NCBI GenBank assembly: GCA_038030265.1
Contig: CM075943.1
Coordinates: 45,756,001 to 45,820,000, forward strand
Direction: 5' to 3'
Length of the DNA stretch: 64,000 bases
Source of the DNA: Corythucha ciliata
Taxonomy: Eukaryota; Arthropoda; Insecta; Hemiptera; Tingidae
The notes beneath the pieces were generated by a model, which saw nothing but the letters and a program-made list of their open reading frames with translations, was not told the origin of the DNA and did not search any database. A program made the translations under genes and the position numbers. Below are positions 11,114 through 21,900 of the stretch, piece by piece; positions within the stretch are counted from its first letter, which is position 1, and every line of letters begins with the position of its first letter.

Positions 11114-11118
11114 AGGCG

Positions 11119-14100
11119 GTAATTAATAAGACCGAGACTAAATGAAGAACTATTTTTTTACGACCAAAGGCAAAAAAGCAACTGACTTTATTTTTACGTG
11201 TTGATGAAAATGATTAAAATTAAATGTAAAATTTGTAATGAAGCAGTGGACAACTGTGCTGCCACACGTTCATCATATTGGCTTAATTATTACTGCAAAT
11301 CTAGCTCACAGAGACTATGAAACTGCTGATTTTTGCGACGAGAAACATTCCCACGCCAAGAATATGACACCACAGTCTGTTTATTCCGAAAAAGGGCGAA
11401 AGGCTATAGGTTCTTCCCCGTTTCCTGGTAAATTGAATACGATGTTAGGGAGAAAATTTCCCCGAGAACCCTGAAAGTTTTCCCTACCCTAAGCCCTGGA
11501 TGATTTCCGATTGCGGCGAGTAGCGCGATACTCGCATGTTTTTATAGTGGGGGGAGGGGCATCAACCTTGACCATCGCTCCGGGCATCAAAATGTCACGC
11601 TACGCCCCTGACTCGGACGTGACGTGGGAACACGCAGTTCAACGTGTGTTAAAAAATTCCGGTACAACCTCTTGTTTGTTTACGTTCACTTGCTTTGACG
11701 TGACGTTGCAACACGTGTGATGATGCGTGTCAGAGCCTGTGCTTCAGGGAACGTCTGTATTGACCACCTTAAGTTTTTTGTTCAAAAATATGTTCAATTC
11801 GATCACAAACAGTCCAATTCAGGCAGGGAACTTTCGAAATCCGTCATATATCAGTAAAATTAGCAACGCTGTGTACAAGATGCCGTGAATTGGCGTTTTC
11901 TCTATTTCAACTGCGAATTAGCGCCTTTTCTTAACTTTGGCAGGGAATATTATAGCAATATTGTCACTTTTGCTTTCATGTTCCTGTAAGAAAAGAAAAT
12001 GTTGGAAATAGTACATTTCGTGTTGAGCTACGGAAAGTGAGAAATCGTGCGAGTGTATTTAGACGCCTGAGGCGCAGCCGACATTTCACTTTCTGACGAG
12101 GAGCGAACGATATTTCTCGCGTGACAGTTATTCAAATGTACCTGTACTGACTGAAACAATCGGGTCCATCTGTCCCTCCTTCCCCCCCAAAAAAATGTGT
12201 TCTGATCTTAAAATGTCTGAGTTGATGTTGGGGCATATTTTTATTTAAAAAAATAAAAATCGAGGCCTGGGGAAGTATGAAAAGTACTTAAGAACCCCAA
12301 AGCGTTCAATTTCATTAATTTTTCGTTAAAAGGATTACTCATAACATCTACTCTTTTTCCCTAGTAAACCATTTCACCCTTTCAATATTCAGAGGAGTGG
12401 TGATGGGGAAGGATTCTTGTGGAACTAATTTGTAATTGAATTCTTCAGAATAATGTGATTAATTATCTTTGAGTGGTTTATATACGTGGGAGGGGGCGAA
12501 CCAAAAGTGATGAGGGGGATATAATGCGTATTAAGGGATAAGAGAAAACTTCGGGACTATTTATCACGGATCATTACAAACACTCTTTTTGTTTTAGTCA
12601 ATCAACAAATTTCGGCGGTCGGTGGTGGGTGGGGGAGCGTTTTTTTTTTCCTGGATAACTCTTTTCAAGTGAAGTCCCTGGGCGTTGTCATCTTGATACT
12701 AATTTGGCGCGAGTCCAAATTGGAAAGTAGTGGCGGCAGGTTGGTGGGCTTTCCCTGCACCTCATCCTCCTTCGCCACCTCTTTCTCTTCAACGGGTTAA
12801 ATGGAGAGGAAAACAAATAAATCTCGGCCGTTTTACGGAACGGAAAGTGGGTGAGCTCGAGCAGAGCGTATAGTCGTGCAGTGGGTTGGGGTAGGGGTAG
12901 GGGGAGAAAGTACACTATACCACCCTGCCCCCTCCCCCTCCCTTGTGTTCCACTTTATACCGTCTCTTTGGTAAAACTCCAGGACCGACTCTTTAACCGA
13001 CTCCTCTTTATTATTTTTCGGACAAATTTTGGAATCAAGTCCTAGTGTGATGGGCAGTGAGGGAAGGGAAAATGGTCTTAATTCACTCCGCTGCCAAGAG
13101 CCAACAGAATGTTTTTTTTTTTTTAAAGAGGGAAAACCGCCTATGAAACTTATCGCTGACCGAAATTTCGTTGAAAATAATCAAAATCCCGCGGAGAGGA
13201 AAAAATGGGGTTTCTCTCCGGGCTCTTCTAACAAACGATACCCGCAGGAGGGCCTTGCTTTTACTTCAGCCATGTTATGGGGCTTGAACGGTGTCGGCAG
13301 TGGGAGGGCCCGTCGGAGCAAAAGCTATAATTTCGCTTTTCAAAAGGCTTTCAAAACACTAGCATCCCCCTCTCCCTTTCCATCTTTATATTACTTCACC
13401 TTTTAAGCCTCTACACTCCCCAACTTCTCGCCCCTTGGGCATCTACCTTTACCCTGCCCGTCGACCGCCCTCCCGAGCATTAAATATTGTCTTAATTTAT
13501 TACCCCGAGGCTACTATTGGTAGACTGTTGGGGGGAGGGTTGCATCACCGGTATTAATCTTACAGGCAACGAGAGTCTGCGATATTTATGTCCTTTCGTG
13601 TTCGCCTTTATTTCACGCTTTTTCAGTACGGGAGCGCGACGGTATAAAATGGCGCTACGTCGTGGCAGGGCGAGGCTTCCGTTTTCATGAGCCGAATAAT
13701 AATAGGACGGTATTGTCATTTGTTTGGTGTTTTGTTTCCATATATTTTTTCATTCACAGTGCAGTCCCCCCCCCCCGCCATTATCATATAACTTCAGCGA
13801 GGTAATGTCGAATGGTTTTAGTGTTCGATATAGTATATCCTAATGTAAACAGCTCAGACGGTCGGTGCTTGAACTAGTGTGGGGCGAGTCTCGATGTTTT
13901 AAGGAAGAAGAAGAAGAAGAAGAAGAAGCCCGTGGCATTTTGTTTTTGATGGAACCATCAAACTCACGCAAATCGTTTTATTTAATATCCAACCCCAGCG
14001 AGATGATTTTCAAAGGAGCGACATTCCTTTTTTTAATGAGCCAGCCCCAACATCATGATTTTTAAATCTCGCGAGAGAAAGAGTGAAATTGGGCTATTAT

Positions 14101-14634
14101 TTGGCATTTTGTTGACACATCTTGGATATTGATGCTTTCTTGGACACTCCGTGAAAAGTTCAAAATAACTGGAATTGTTTCAGGCGTACTTGGGTAAGTA
14201 AAGTAGTGGACGCCACCGGAGAAATCTAAGAGGTATGCCAACATAATGCATAACACATGAAGTGTTGTGCGTGTTTCTGCCTACTGTCCTTTTTGTTTAG
14301 CAACTTTTTTGTTGTTGCGGGGGGGGGGGTCGGGAGGCCTGACTAAACAGGAAACGGACCCCACTCGGCCTGCAGCCGGAGACGTATTGGAAAGCACTCG
14401 CGAATCCACACCCAAAGAAATCTAATAGCAACGGAGCACTGCTCTCTGTAGTGCCACTGCGAATGTACAGTAGAATTTGGATCCCAACGCGCTAGGCCTG
14501 GGATTCCTTTTCCATTAAGCGAACAAAATTAATTAAATTTTCCAGTCGGAAAATTAATAAATTTTCCCCTAAAAAAGCGACAGACCGACGGCGGAAAACC
14601 TCTTTCTGAGCTGAATCTTTTTACTGAACGTTTT
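11119..14634. other. No gene recognised; minisatellite patch and microsatellites
   Basis: Non-coding. A small patch at 11835-11945 carries three or four units of the ~30-bp minisatellite found elsewhere in the window (TGAATTGGCGTTTTCTC-type units). A (GAA)n tract lies at 13904-13928, 11 C at 13766-13776 and 11 G at 14319-14329. Open frames here are short and of biased composition. Confidence 0.55.
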
Positions 14635-14671
14635 TTTTTATTTATTTATTTATTTTTATTTATTTATTTAG
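14635..14671. repeat. (TTTA)n microsatellite at 5' edge of Jockey element
   Basis: Imperfect TTTA repeats end eight bases before the ORF1 ATG at 14679. They may mark the point where the element's 5' end was truncated into a simple repeat. Confidence 0.7.
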
Positions 14672-14678
14672 TGAGATC

Positions 14679-15395
14679 ATGGAAGATCTTAAAAACCAGG
14701 GGCTCAAAATATTGGACGCGACCAACGTAGCGAGAAAGGAAAAGAAAGAAAATGACAGGGGGGAGATTGAAACCGTCTTGAGACAACTCCCCCTCTTCAT
14801 GCTCTCATTTGATAAAGATGAAGACGTTACAAAAATCCATGAAATCAGGTCTATTCTAAACTTAATTGTGAAGATAGAGCCAGTGAGGAAGACATCGAAA
14901 TTGATCCCACAGTGCAAAAAATGTCAGAGCTATAATCACACGCAGTCCTATTGTGGTAGGGACCCTGCATGTGTGAAATGTGCTGGACAGCACAGAACAT
15001 CTGACTGTACCCTAAAGGACGAGGATGCTCCAAGATGCGTGAACTGCAAAGGAAATCACCCTGCAAATTACCGGGGATGCGAAGTGGCAAAATCCTTGCA
15101 GAACATGAGGAGCAAAGCAAATAAGCCGCAACTTACTGTAGAGCCTCGCAGCCGCTCCAATTCAATCGGAAATAGTGAAAGACGTAAATCTCTAACGATA
15201 GTCGCTGCCGAAAATCATGTTAAGAAAACCACTTATGCAAAAGCGGTGGCTCCGCCGAAACAAGAAGTGTCGAGCACGGAGAAAATGCTCACGCTCATAC
15301 TTGAGAAGTTAGATGAGCAGAAGCACACTAACAAACTTATATTCGAGAGAATGAATAAGCTTGAAAAGGGCTTAGCAGCTTACGGATTACTCTAA
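14679..15395 (+). pseudogene. Jockey ORF1, Gag-like zinc-knuckle protein (N-truncated)
   Basis: 238 residues. It has a short region before the knuckles, then three in a row around residues 75-130: CKKCQSYNHTQSYC, CVKCAGQHRTSDC and CVNCKGNHPANYRGC. This is the arrangement of Jockey/I-type Gag, which binds the element's RNA and carries it to the nucleus. The C-terminal part is basic and ends in a probable coiled coil (EKMLTLILEKLDEQ...FERMNKLEKG). The ATG at 14679 is the first available, but related proteins are usually longer, so the true start is probably lost. Its stop codon overlaps the ORF2 start as TAATG. Confidence 0.8.
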
Positions 15396-18078
15396 TGGAC
15401 AAGACATTAAGAATCGCCACTTGGAATGCAAACGGATTAATTAGCCATATTGGAGAAATTGAATTATTCCTCCAGATTAATAAGATTGACATCTTGCTTA
15501 TAGCAGAAACCCACTTCACCAAAGCTTCATATGCAAAAATAAAGAGTTTCAAAAGCTACCATGCGATACATCCAAGTAATAAATCGAGAGGGGGATCGGC
15601 CATCATAATTAAAGAAAGTATTAAGCACTACGAAGAACTCAAAATTGAAGAAGATAAAATGCAAGTGACTTCGGTAAACGTCCATTTTAAAAGCAAGCAC
15701 TTCATTATTGCATCAATATACTGTCCTCCCAGGTACGATCTAAAAAATGAAGACTACAGAGTTCTATTCAAACAACTTGGAGAAAACTTCATAATCGGTG
15801 GTGATTACAACGCGAAAAATACCTACTGGGGTTCACGCATTACTACGACTAAGGGGAAGGAACTGTACAAAGCAGCAAGTCAAATCAAGTGTGATTTTCA
15901 CTCTACTGGTAGGCCCACGTACTGGCCAACGGACACCAATAAAAAGCCAGATCTGATTGATTTGTTCATATCAAGAGGTATTTCAAGCGGCTACGTAAAT
16001 AAATGTGGAAGACAACAATGACTTGGTATCTGACCACTCACCAGTCATCCTAACAGTAAGTGAGTCCGTGATACTCAAGGAAGATGGGCCAAGATTGTTT
16101 AACAACAAAACATGCTGGTCCTGCTTTCGGCAAAAACTGAAATCGTCAATCGAACTAAAAGCTCCCTTGAAATTCCCTCAACAACTCGAGGACGAACTGG
16201 ACATTTTCGTTGAAAAGATACAGAAAGCCGCATGGCACAGCACTCCAACAAGCCAAAAAAGCAACTGTATGAAACAAAAAGTGACATATGCTCTTGAAGT
16301 GAGAAACTTGCTAAATGCAAAGCGAAAAGCAAGGAGAAAATGGATGAATAATAGAACGCCTGACAACAAAAACACACTGAACAAGTACTGCCATCATCTA
16401 AAGAAACTGATTAGAACAGTGAAAAACGAAACAATAAGCAATTGTTTAAGCACATTAACCGCTGAAAAAGACACAGAATATTCTCTTTGGGAAGTTACGA
16501 AATCCATGAAGAGACCGAAAACCCATTCTCCACCTATAGTGAAAGCCGATGGGACTTGGGCTAGGAGTAATCAAGAGAAAGCAGATTTATTTGCGAATCA
16601 CTTGTTTGAAACGTTTCAGCCGTATCCGACGCAGACTACAGAGGAAATTGTTACTCAGACGTACAAAACTGACGAGTATGAAATACATCCAGTCACACTG
16701 AAAGAAATCAAGAGCGAAATAAAAGACAACATCAACGCTAAGAAGTCCCCTGGTTACGACCTGATTACAGGTAAAGTAGTGAAAGAGCTCCCAGAAATAG
16801 CATTAAAGAAATTACTTCATATTATTAATGCTGCGTTCAGATTGAAGCATGTACCTTCTCAATGGAAGGTAGCTGAGGTAATAATGATCCCTAAACCAGG
16901 AAAATCACCGAATGAAACAACAGGATATCGTCCTATATCTCTTCTACCAGTCTTATCGAAATTATTTGAAAAATTGCTATTAAGAAGGCTTAAGCCAATT
17001 AGAAAACCGAAAACTAATCCCTAATCACCAATGTGGCTTCCGGAATCACCACTCAACGATCAACCAAGTACATCGAATAACAAATGTGATCGAAAAAGCG
17101 TTAGAAAACAAACATATTGCATCTAGCGTGTTTCTGGATGTTTCTCAAGCCTTTGATAAGGTGTGGCACGAAGGGCTTGAATACAAGCTACACAGGGACC
17201 TCCCTAGACAATATTATCTGCTGCTAAAGTCGTACCTGGCCAATAGACACTTCAGGGTGAAGCAAGACGACAAATACTCGGACCTAAAGGCCATATCAGC
17301 GGGAGTACCTCAAGGCAGCGTTCTCGGACCAGTCCTCTACTTATTGTACACAAGGGATCTACCTTCAAGTGACGATGTCACTATTGCCACATTCGCCGAT
17401 GATACAGCCATCTTGGCTGTTGGAGAAAACGTTGAGCAAGCTACAAGGAAACTGCAAACAACTGTTGACAAGGTTGTCAAGTGGACTAAAACATGGAGAG
17501 TGAAGCTAAATGAAAACAAATCAGCTCATGTGAATTTCACCAATCGCAAAATTGCCACCCTGGACGTCAATATTAATTCGAGTAAGGTTCCGTATGTTGA
17601 GTCAGTAAAATATTTAGGTATGACACTTGACTCCAAGCTGAATTGGAAGAAGCACCTACAAAAGAAGAAAGAGGAGCTCAACATCAAGTTCAGGAGTATG
17701 TATTGGCTAATGGGAAGGAAGTCCCAATTAACTCTACACAACAAAATTCTCATATATAAACAAATTCTGCGGCCTATTTGGACGTATGGAATACAGCTTT
17801 GGGGCTGTACTAAGAAAACAAATGCTAAAATAATCCAAACCTATCAAAACAAGGTGCTGCGCAGCATTGTGAACGCGCCATGGTACATGCGGAACGATGA
17901 CATTCATCGCGACCTGAAAATGGAAACTGTTGGCGAAACCATTGCCAAATTCGCTCGGAAGCATCAAAGACGCCTCCTCAAACATAAAAACCCAGAGATG
18001 TCGAATGTTCTGAATAATAAGAACGAACTCCGGAGACTCAAGAGAAATAAACCATCGGACCTCGTAGTGTTGTGTTGA
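15395..18078 (+). pseudogene. Jockey ORF2: endonuclease and reverse transcriptase
   Basis: The ATG at 15395-15397 shares its A with the stop of ORF1. The N-terminal domain is an APE-type endonuclease: RIATWNANGL, LIAETHFT, YCPPR, IGGDYNAKNTYWGS and VSDHSPVILTV are visible in order. The reverse transcriptase follows: PGYDLITGKVVKELP, MIPKPGKSPNETTGYRPISL, FLDVSQAFDKVWHEGL, GVPQGSVLGPVLYLLYTRDL and the catalytic FADD (TFADDTAIL), then a thumb region and a basic C-terminus ending at 18078. A single-base frameshift lies near 16005 and a second near 17010-17020; both leave the downstream frame intact. This is the enzyme for target-primed reverse transcription. Confidence 0.87.
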
Positions 18079-18115
18079 CGTTTGTAGTGCGTGTGAACCT
18101 GGTGCACTAAATTAA

Positions 18116-18605
18116 TTATAATACAAACAAAGATCGCCTCTCAATCGTCGTGAAGAGGCACGCTGCTGATTTCCCACATTACTCGGGTAGATTCTAGCTT
18201 CTAGTGCTTGATTCTTCGTGGCTATTTGGGCGTGAGGATTCATAGTACGCTCCCGCTATAGACACACTGCTGCCTTATTTACATTTTTGAACTCTCCCTT
18301 AACGATATGAAAAACAAGCTGTTGGCAATTCAATATAATTTATTATTTGACAGCAATAAAGGCAATTTTAAATTGAATTTACAGACGTTCAAATGCGTAT
18401 TTTATTTTCTTTCAGTGCATATTTAATGGCTTGGTCTCCTCCAGTATAGTTCTTTGGTTATTATTCCGAAGTCGATTTTCAATGTTGCTAAATCGGTATT
18501 CTCTAAAACTGCAATGCGGAAAAGCAACAAACAGATTTCAACAGTTCTACCATAGCAACATTGCTTTCTAGGCAACGTGTAAAAGCTTCGATGTTTTACA
18601 GAATA
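18116..18605. other. No gene recognised between Jockey and gypsy elements
   Basis: AT-rich. The first part may be the Jockey 3' untranslated region. The last part (about 18460-18605) follows the gypsy integrase on the minus strand and could be its 3' LTR, since a purine tract AGGGGG occurs near 18610. No second LTR copy was found to confirm this. Confidence 0.4.
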
Positions 18606-18611
18606 AGCCCC

Positions 18612-19385
18612 CTAATCACTCAATGACGTAATCACGCAGATGTTCAGGAGGTCGTCGTTGACCTCGCTCCGGGCGGGTCCGGAGCGTTCAGGCTCCCTGT
18701 GGGCCGTGGTGTGATCCGAGATCTGAGCAGGACTTTGCCCAATTTCTACGGGTCGATAGAAGGGTGCGTAATTTGTGAGGCACTGCCCCTTGCATGATGA
18801 GGAGGGGGCCTCGTCGATGTTTGGTGGTAGATCAAATGTGACCTTTTTCGTCGAGGAAGAGCGGAGTTGGTCGATGTGGCGCTTCAAAGAACGGCCATCA
18901 TCGAGTTTGACGATGTAGTGAATGCGGCCCAATTTCCAGGTGATGACTCCGAATATCCACTGAAGTTTATTGTTCCGAATGACTCTTGTTTGGATTCTTT
19001 CCCCTATTGAGAAGCTGCGAGTTCGGGGCAGAATTTTGATAGATGTTTTTTCCTCTTGATAAGGGCGTAGGGCATCCAGTTTGATTCGAATTTTCCGGTT
19101 CAAGTATTGTTCGGCCGGAGATAGCCCTGTCGATAACGGTGTGGCCCTGTATCTCAGTAGGATTTTTAGGACTTTCTGTTCGAGACTGAGCGCTTCGTTC
19201 TCCATTGATTTTAAGCGTTTTTTGAGAGTTTGCACGTTTCGCTCAGCCAGACCATTTGTCGCTGGGTGATATGGGGCGATGAATTTTTGGTGAATTCCGT
19301 TTTCCTGACAGAAAGTTTTGAACACGTCGCTCGTAAAAATTGTCGCGTTGTCGGATACCATGACCAGTGGGTAGCCATGGAACGC
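18612..19385 (-). pseudogene. Gypsy 1 integrase core and C-terminal domain
   Basis: The minus-strand frame starts inside the core at LVMVSDNATIFTS (second catalytic Asp), continues through APYHPATNGLAERNVQ (catalytic Glu) and ends with an RVG/SIGERIQTRV-type C-terminal domain (IFGVITWKLGRIHYIVKLDD, RHIDQLR). The amino-terminal HHCC zinc finger and the first Asp block are missing because of a deletion around 19385-19395. It could not work as an integrase. Confidence 0.82.
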
Positions 19386-19392
19386 AAAAATT

Positions 19393-20417
19393 TCATTCAG
19401 AAGATGTGCAATAGCGCCTTGCGAGCTGCTTCATTTTAACAATCCCAAGATGGGTGGCATGAAGTTCTTGAAGCACAGCTGGTTGAAGGATCCTTGGAAT
19501 GACGATTCGATTATTTTTGAAGAGAATTCCTTGATCGAGAAAATAGTCGCTGGCCACAGGGTTTGATTGTAAGTCTCGTTTTATGGTCGAAAGCTGTTCA
19601 TCTTTGTCAGTCTCTCGACGTAACACGTCGGCGTTAAGGCTGTCACTCGATATTTCAAAAACGGATGATGAACAGACCTGGTGGATTTCCTCGTTGATGA
19701 GCATGTCGGTTGACATGTGGCCTTGGATAATAGGAGCTCTTGACAGGCAGTCCACATGTTGATTTTCACTACCTTTTTTGAAAATGACGAGAAACGACGC
19801 GAAGCGTAATAGCCGCGCAGACGTCATTTGTGGCAAGGTGGTTTTTCGATGGAAAATTCGAGATAAAGCCTGGTTGTCGGTGATGAGCGTAAATTTTTTT
19901 GCGTACAGGTAATCGAAGAAATGGTCAATGCCAAAAACAATGGCTAACGCTTCGCGGTCAAGTTGAGAGTAATTTTGTTTTGAACGGGACGCAAAAGCAA
20001 CAGGACGATCTTCTTGATCCATCGTTTGCGATAAGATGGCGGCAATCCCAGTGGGACTGGCATCGGTCGTTAGCGTGACGGGTAAATTCATGTCGTACGG
20101 CACGAGCACACGTTCACTGGCAATTTCGTTCTTCAGATTTTTGAAAGCCTCTTCGCAAGCGGGTGACCATTTAAATTTTTGATTTTTGTGTAGCAGCCGT
20201 CGGAGGGGGAAGTGAGGGATGCGGAATTTTTGAGGAAACGTGAGTAGTAAGTTGTCATCCTAGAAAGCGGCGAAGCTCCACGACATTTTGAGGCCGGGGC
20301 ATCTCGATCAAAGCCTTGATTTTCGATGGTGACTTGTAGATTTTTCCCTCTTTGATCAGATGACCGAGATACTCGATTTCGGTCTCAAAGAAAACACACT
20401 TGCTGATATTTAGATGT
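19393..20417 (-). pseudogene. Gypsy 1 RT thumb, RNase H and tether
   Basis: The minus-strand translation begins near 20417 with a reverse transcriptase thumb (YDLHLNISKC, EYLGHLIKEG, ELRRFLG), breaks frame around 20240-20260, and continues into RNase H (LTTDASPTGIAAILSQ, REALAIVFGIDHFFDYL, TDNQALSRIF) and the linker ending at HATHLGIVKMKQLARRY, where an integrase zinc finger should follow. The fingers, palm and YxDD motif are absent: a deletion junction joins this thumb to the protease start, with an inverted repeat at the seam (20417-20448). Confidence 0.82.
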
Positions 20418-20448
20418 AAGTCGTACTCGGTAAGACGAGTACGACTTA
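20417..20448. repeat. 13-bp inverted repeat at deletion junction
   Basis: TAAGTCGTACTCG (20417-20429) and its exact complement (20436-20448) surround a 6-base loop. The right arm is an inverted copy of reverse transcriptase codons in the left arm, sitting where about a kilobase of pol is missing. Confidence 0.8.
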
Positions 20449-20472
20449 AGTAATTAAATTTTTAATTTAATA

Positions 20473-20550
20473 ATTCACGGTAAAAGTGTGAACCCCGCGC
20501 CGGTATCGACTTCAAATTTTTGGGGAGCCCCTTCGATGTTAACTGTTGTG
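20473..20550 (-). pseudogene. Gypsy 1 protease remnant
   Basis: Minus-strand reading gives VNIEGAPQKFEVDTGAGFTL, with the DTGA active-site motif of retroelement aspartic proteases. The rest of the domain is gone. Confidence 0.7.
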
Positions 20551-20639
20551 AAGAATTTTTTTGAATGCGGTTCGGTCGTAAATATTCATCACTTGATATA
20601 CACCGAAGTGTTCGAAATTGTCGACTTGATGAGTGGATG

Positions 20640-21620
20640 AGGATCTTGAGTGTGCTTGTTTCGTTTGAAGTTTGCTCTGAATACATACTTTCGACACGTG
20701 ACCCTTTTTTTGACAGGATGAACACGTTAGATTCGCTCTTAGCGTTCGGCAATCTCTTGATAAATGGTTGTTTCTACCGCAACGCAGACAAAGGTTGTCA
20801 ATATACCTAATTCCTTGAAGTTTATACGAGGACGAGCCCTAGATTGTGATGAGCGTCGTTTTGGGTCACTCGATTTTTGATTTGACGCCGGTCTCGATTT
20901 CCTCGAGTGGCTAGAGGAGCGTGATTGATGTGCGACCCGCGTGATATCATCGACCGTGTTGATTGATGGGGCGTTGTCTGCCTTTGAGACTTCGAGTGCA
21001 AGAGCCTTTGATACCAATTCATCGAAGTTTTGAAGACCAGACTGGAGCAGGTGTTCTTTTATACTGCAGTCCTTTAGTCCTCTGATGAACTGGGCGCGAA
21101 GAAATAAGTCCGCGGCGGAAGCACTTTTAACACACGCGCACGGTACCGAAAATTCACATTCGACTAGATCGCGGCGAAGGGACGCGACGAATTCGGCGAT
21201 CGATTGTGTCTCATTTTGATAAATGGGAGAGAAAAGAATGTTGTGCCACGAGCACAGTCCTTTCGGAGCGAGGTGTTTCTCTAGAACGTCGATGAGAGCA
21301 GAATAGCCGAGCTCATCTGGTGTCTTTGGGGCGACCAAGGCGGCGACGATGTTGTAATTTATAACGCCGATGGAATTTATGAGCATTTGAGCGCTTTTCT
21401 TCGAGTCCGAATAAAGGTCTTTCATTTTGAGATAATTCTCAAAACGTTGTCGATAGTATTTGAATTTTTCCTTTGACGGATCGAAGGTTTCGAAAGGCGG
21501 GACACAAAGAAGTGACGGTGTTGCCGTACGCGCGGGGGCGGCAGCCTTCTCTTGAGCAAAAAGCGCCTGGAGAATCCTCCCCTGAGTGTCCATAAACGTT
21601 TTAAATTGCTCAGGGTCCAT
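20640..21620 (-). pseudogene. Gypsy 1 gag with two zinc knuckles
   Basis: Starts at the ATG at 21620 (MDPEQFKTFMDTQGRILQAL). It has a capsid-like region similar to the second gypsy element (FETFDPSKEKFKYYRQRFENY; LFLRAQFIRGLKD; LALEVSKADN), then a basic Ser/Arg-rich stretch. A frameshift near 20800 moves the two knuckles into another frame: CLRCGRNNHLSRDC and CSSCQKKGHVSKVC. Structural protein that packages the element's RNA. The start lies about 25 bases inside the primer-binding site, as usual. Confidence 0.82.
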
Positions 21621-21642
21621 GTCGCCGGAGAAAAAGGTATCA

Positions 21643-21653
21643 CCTCGTCGCCA
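21643..21653 (-). promoter_or_regulatory. Gypsy 1 primer-binding site, tRNA-Ser(GCU)-like
   Basis: TGGCGACGAGG on the minus strand is complementary to an animal tRNA-Ser(GCU) 3' end, ...CCTCGTCGCCA (recalled, not searched), over 11 bases. It sits between a presumed 5' LTR and gag, where the primer-binding site belongs. Confidence 0.6.
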
Positions 21654-21900
21654 AACTTATTGTTATGTAGGAGGTGAAATAAAATAATAGATTTGAGTTT
21701 GATTTGATTGTTTTAATTTAGCACGCATAATAAGTAAACGGGGGGAACCGTGATAGAACTGAACTGGAGTAGAAAGACAGGAATGTGTGTCTGTGAACAA
21801 ATGGACAGGGTGAGGGGGACGGATAGAAGAGTATAAAAAAGGTGGGGATTTGAATCAGCAGGATGTGACTTGGCTATGCATTACTAGATTATTTTTAATT
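21654..21900 (-). repeat. Possible gypsy 1 5' LTR (unpaired)
   Basis: Sequence just outside the primer-binding site, with TTTTTTATACTC as a TATA-like element on the minus strand near 21835. The right boundary is a guess, and no matching 3' LTR was found near 18.6 kb. Confidence 0.3.

Larger units (their letters stand above)
14679..18115 (+). mobile_element. Jockey-type non-LTR retrotransposon
   Basis: Two consecutive open frames: ORF1 with three zinc knuckles, and ORF2 with endonuclease and reverse transcriptase. ORF1 is shorter than usual for the group, suggesting loss of its N-terminus. Two frameshifts inactivate ORF2. The 3' end is uncertain; no poly(A) tail or target duplication was identified. 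Confidence 0.82.
18606..21653 (-). mobile_element. Ty3/gypsy LTR retrotransposon 1 (internally deleted)
   Basis: On the minus strand the order is primer-binding site, gag with two zinc knuckles, protease start, reverse transcriptase thumb, RNase H and integrase core: gypsy order with two large internal deletions. One removes most of the protease and the fingers and palm of the reverse transcriptase. The other removes the integrase zinc finger and first catalytic Asp. Gag and integrase resemble the plus-strand gypsy element at 43.1-47.2 kb, so the two are of one lineage. Confidence 0.85.

Noticed and set aside
13029..13406. 125-residue open frame on the plus strand
   Set aside because: Contains a poly-Phe run from a T homopolymer and no domain; not supported.
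18460..21900. Matching LTR pair for gypsy 1
   Set aside because: I compared the presumed 5' LTR (21654-21900) with the sequence after integrase (18300-18605) and saw no shared stretch; only the primer site supports the 5' side.
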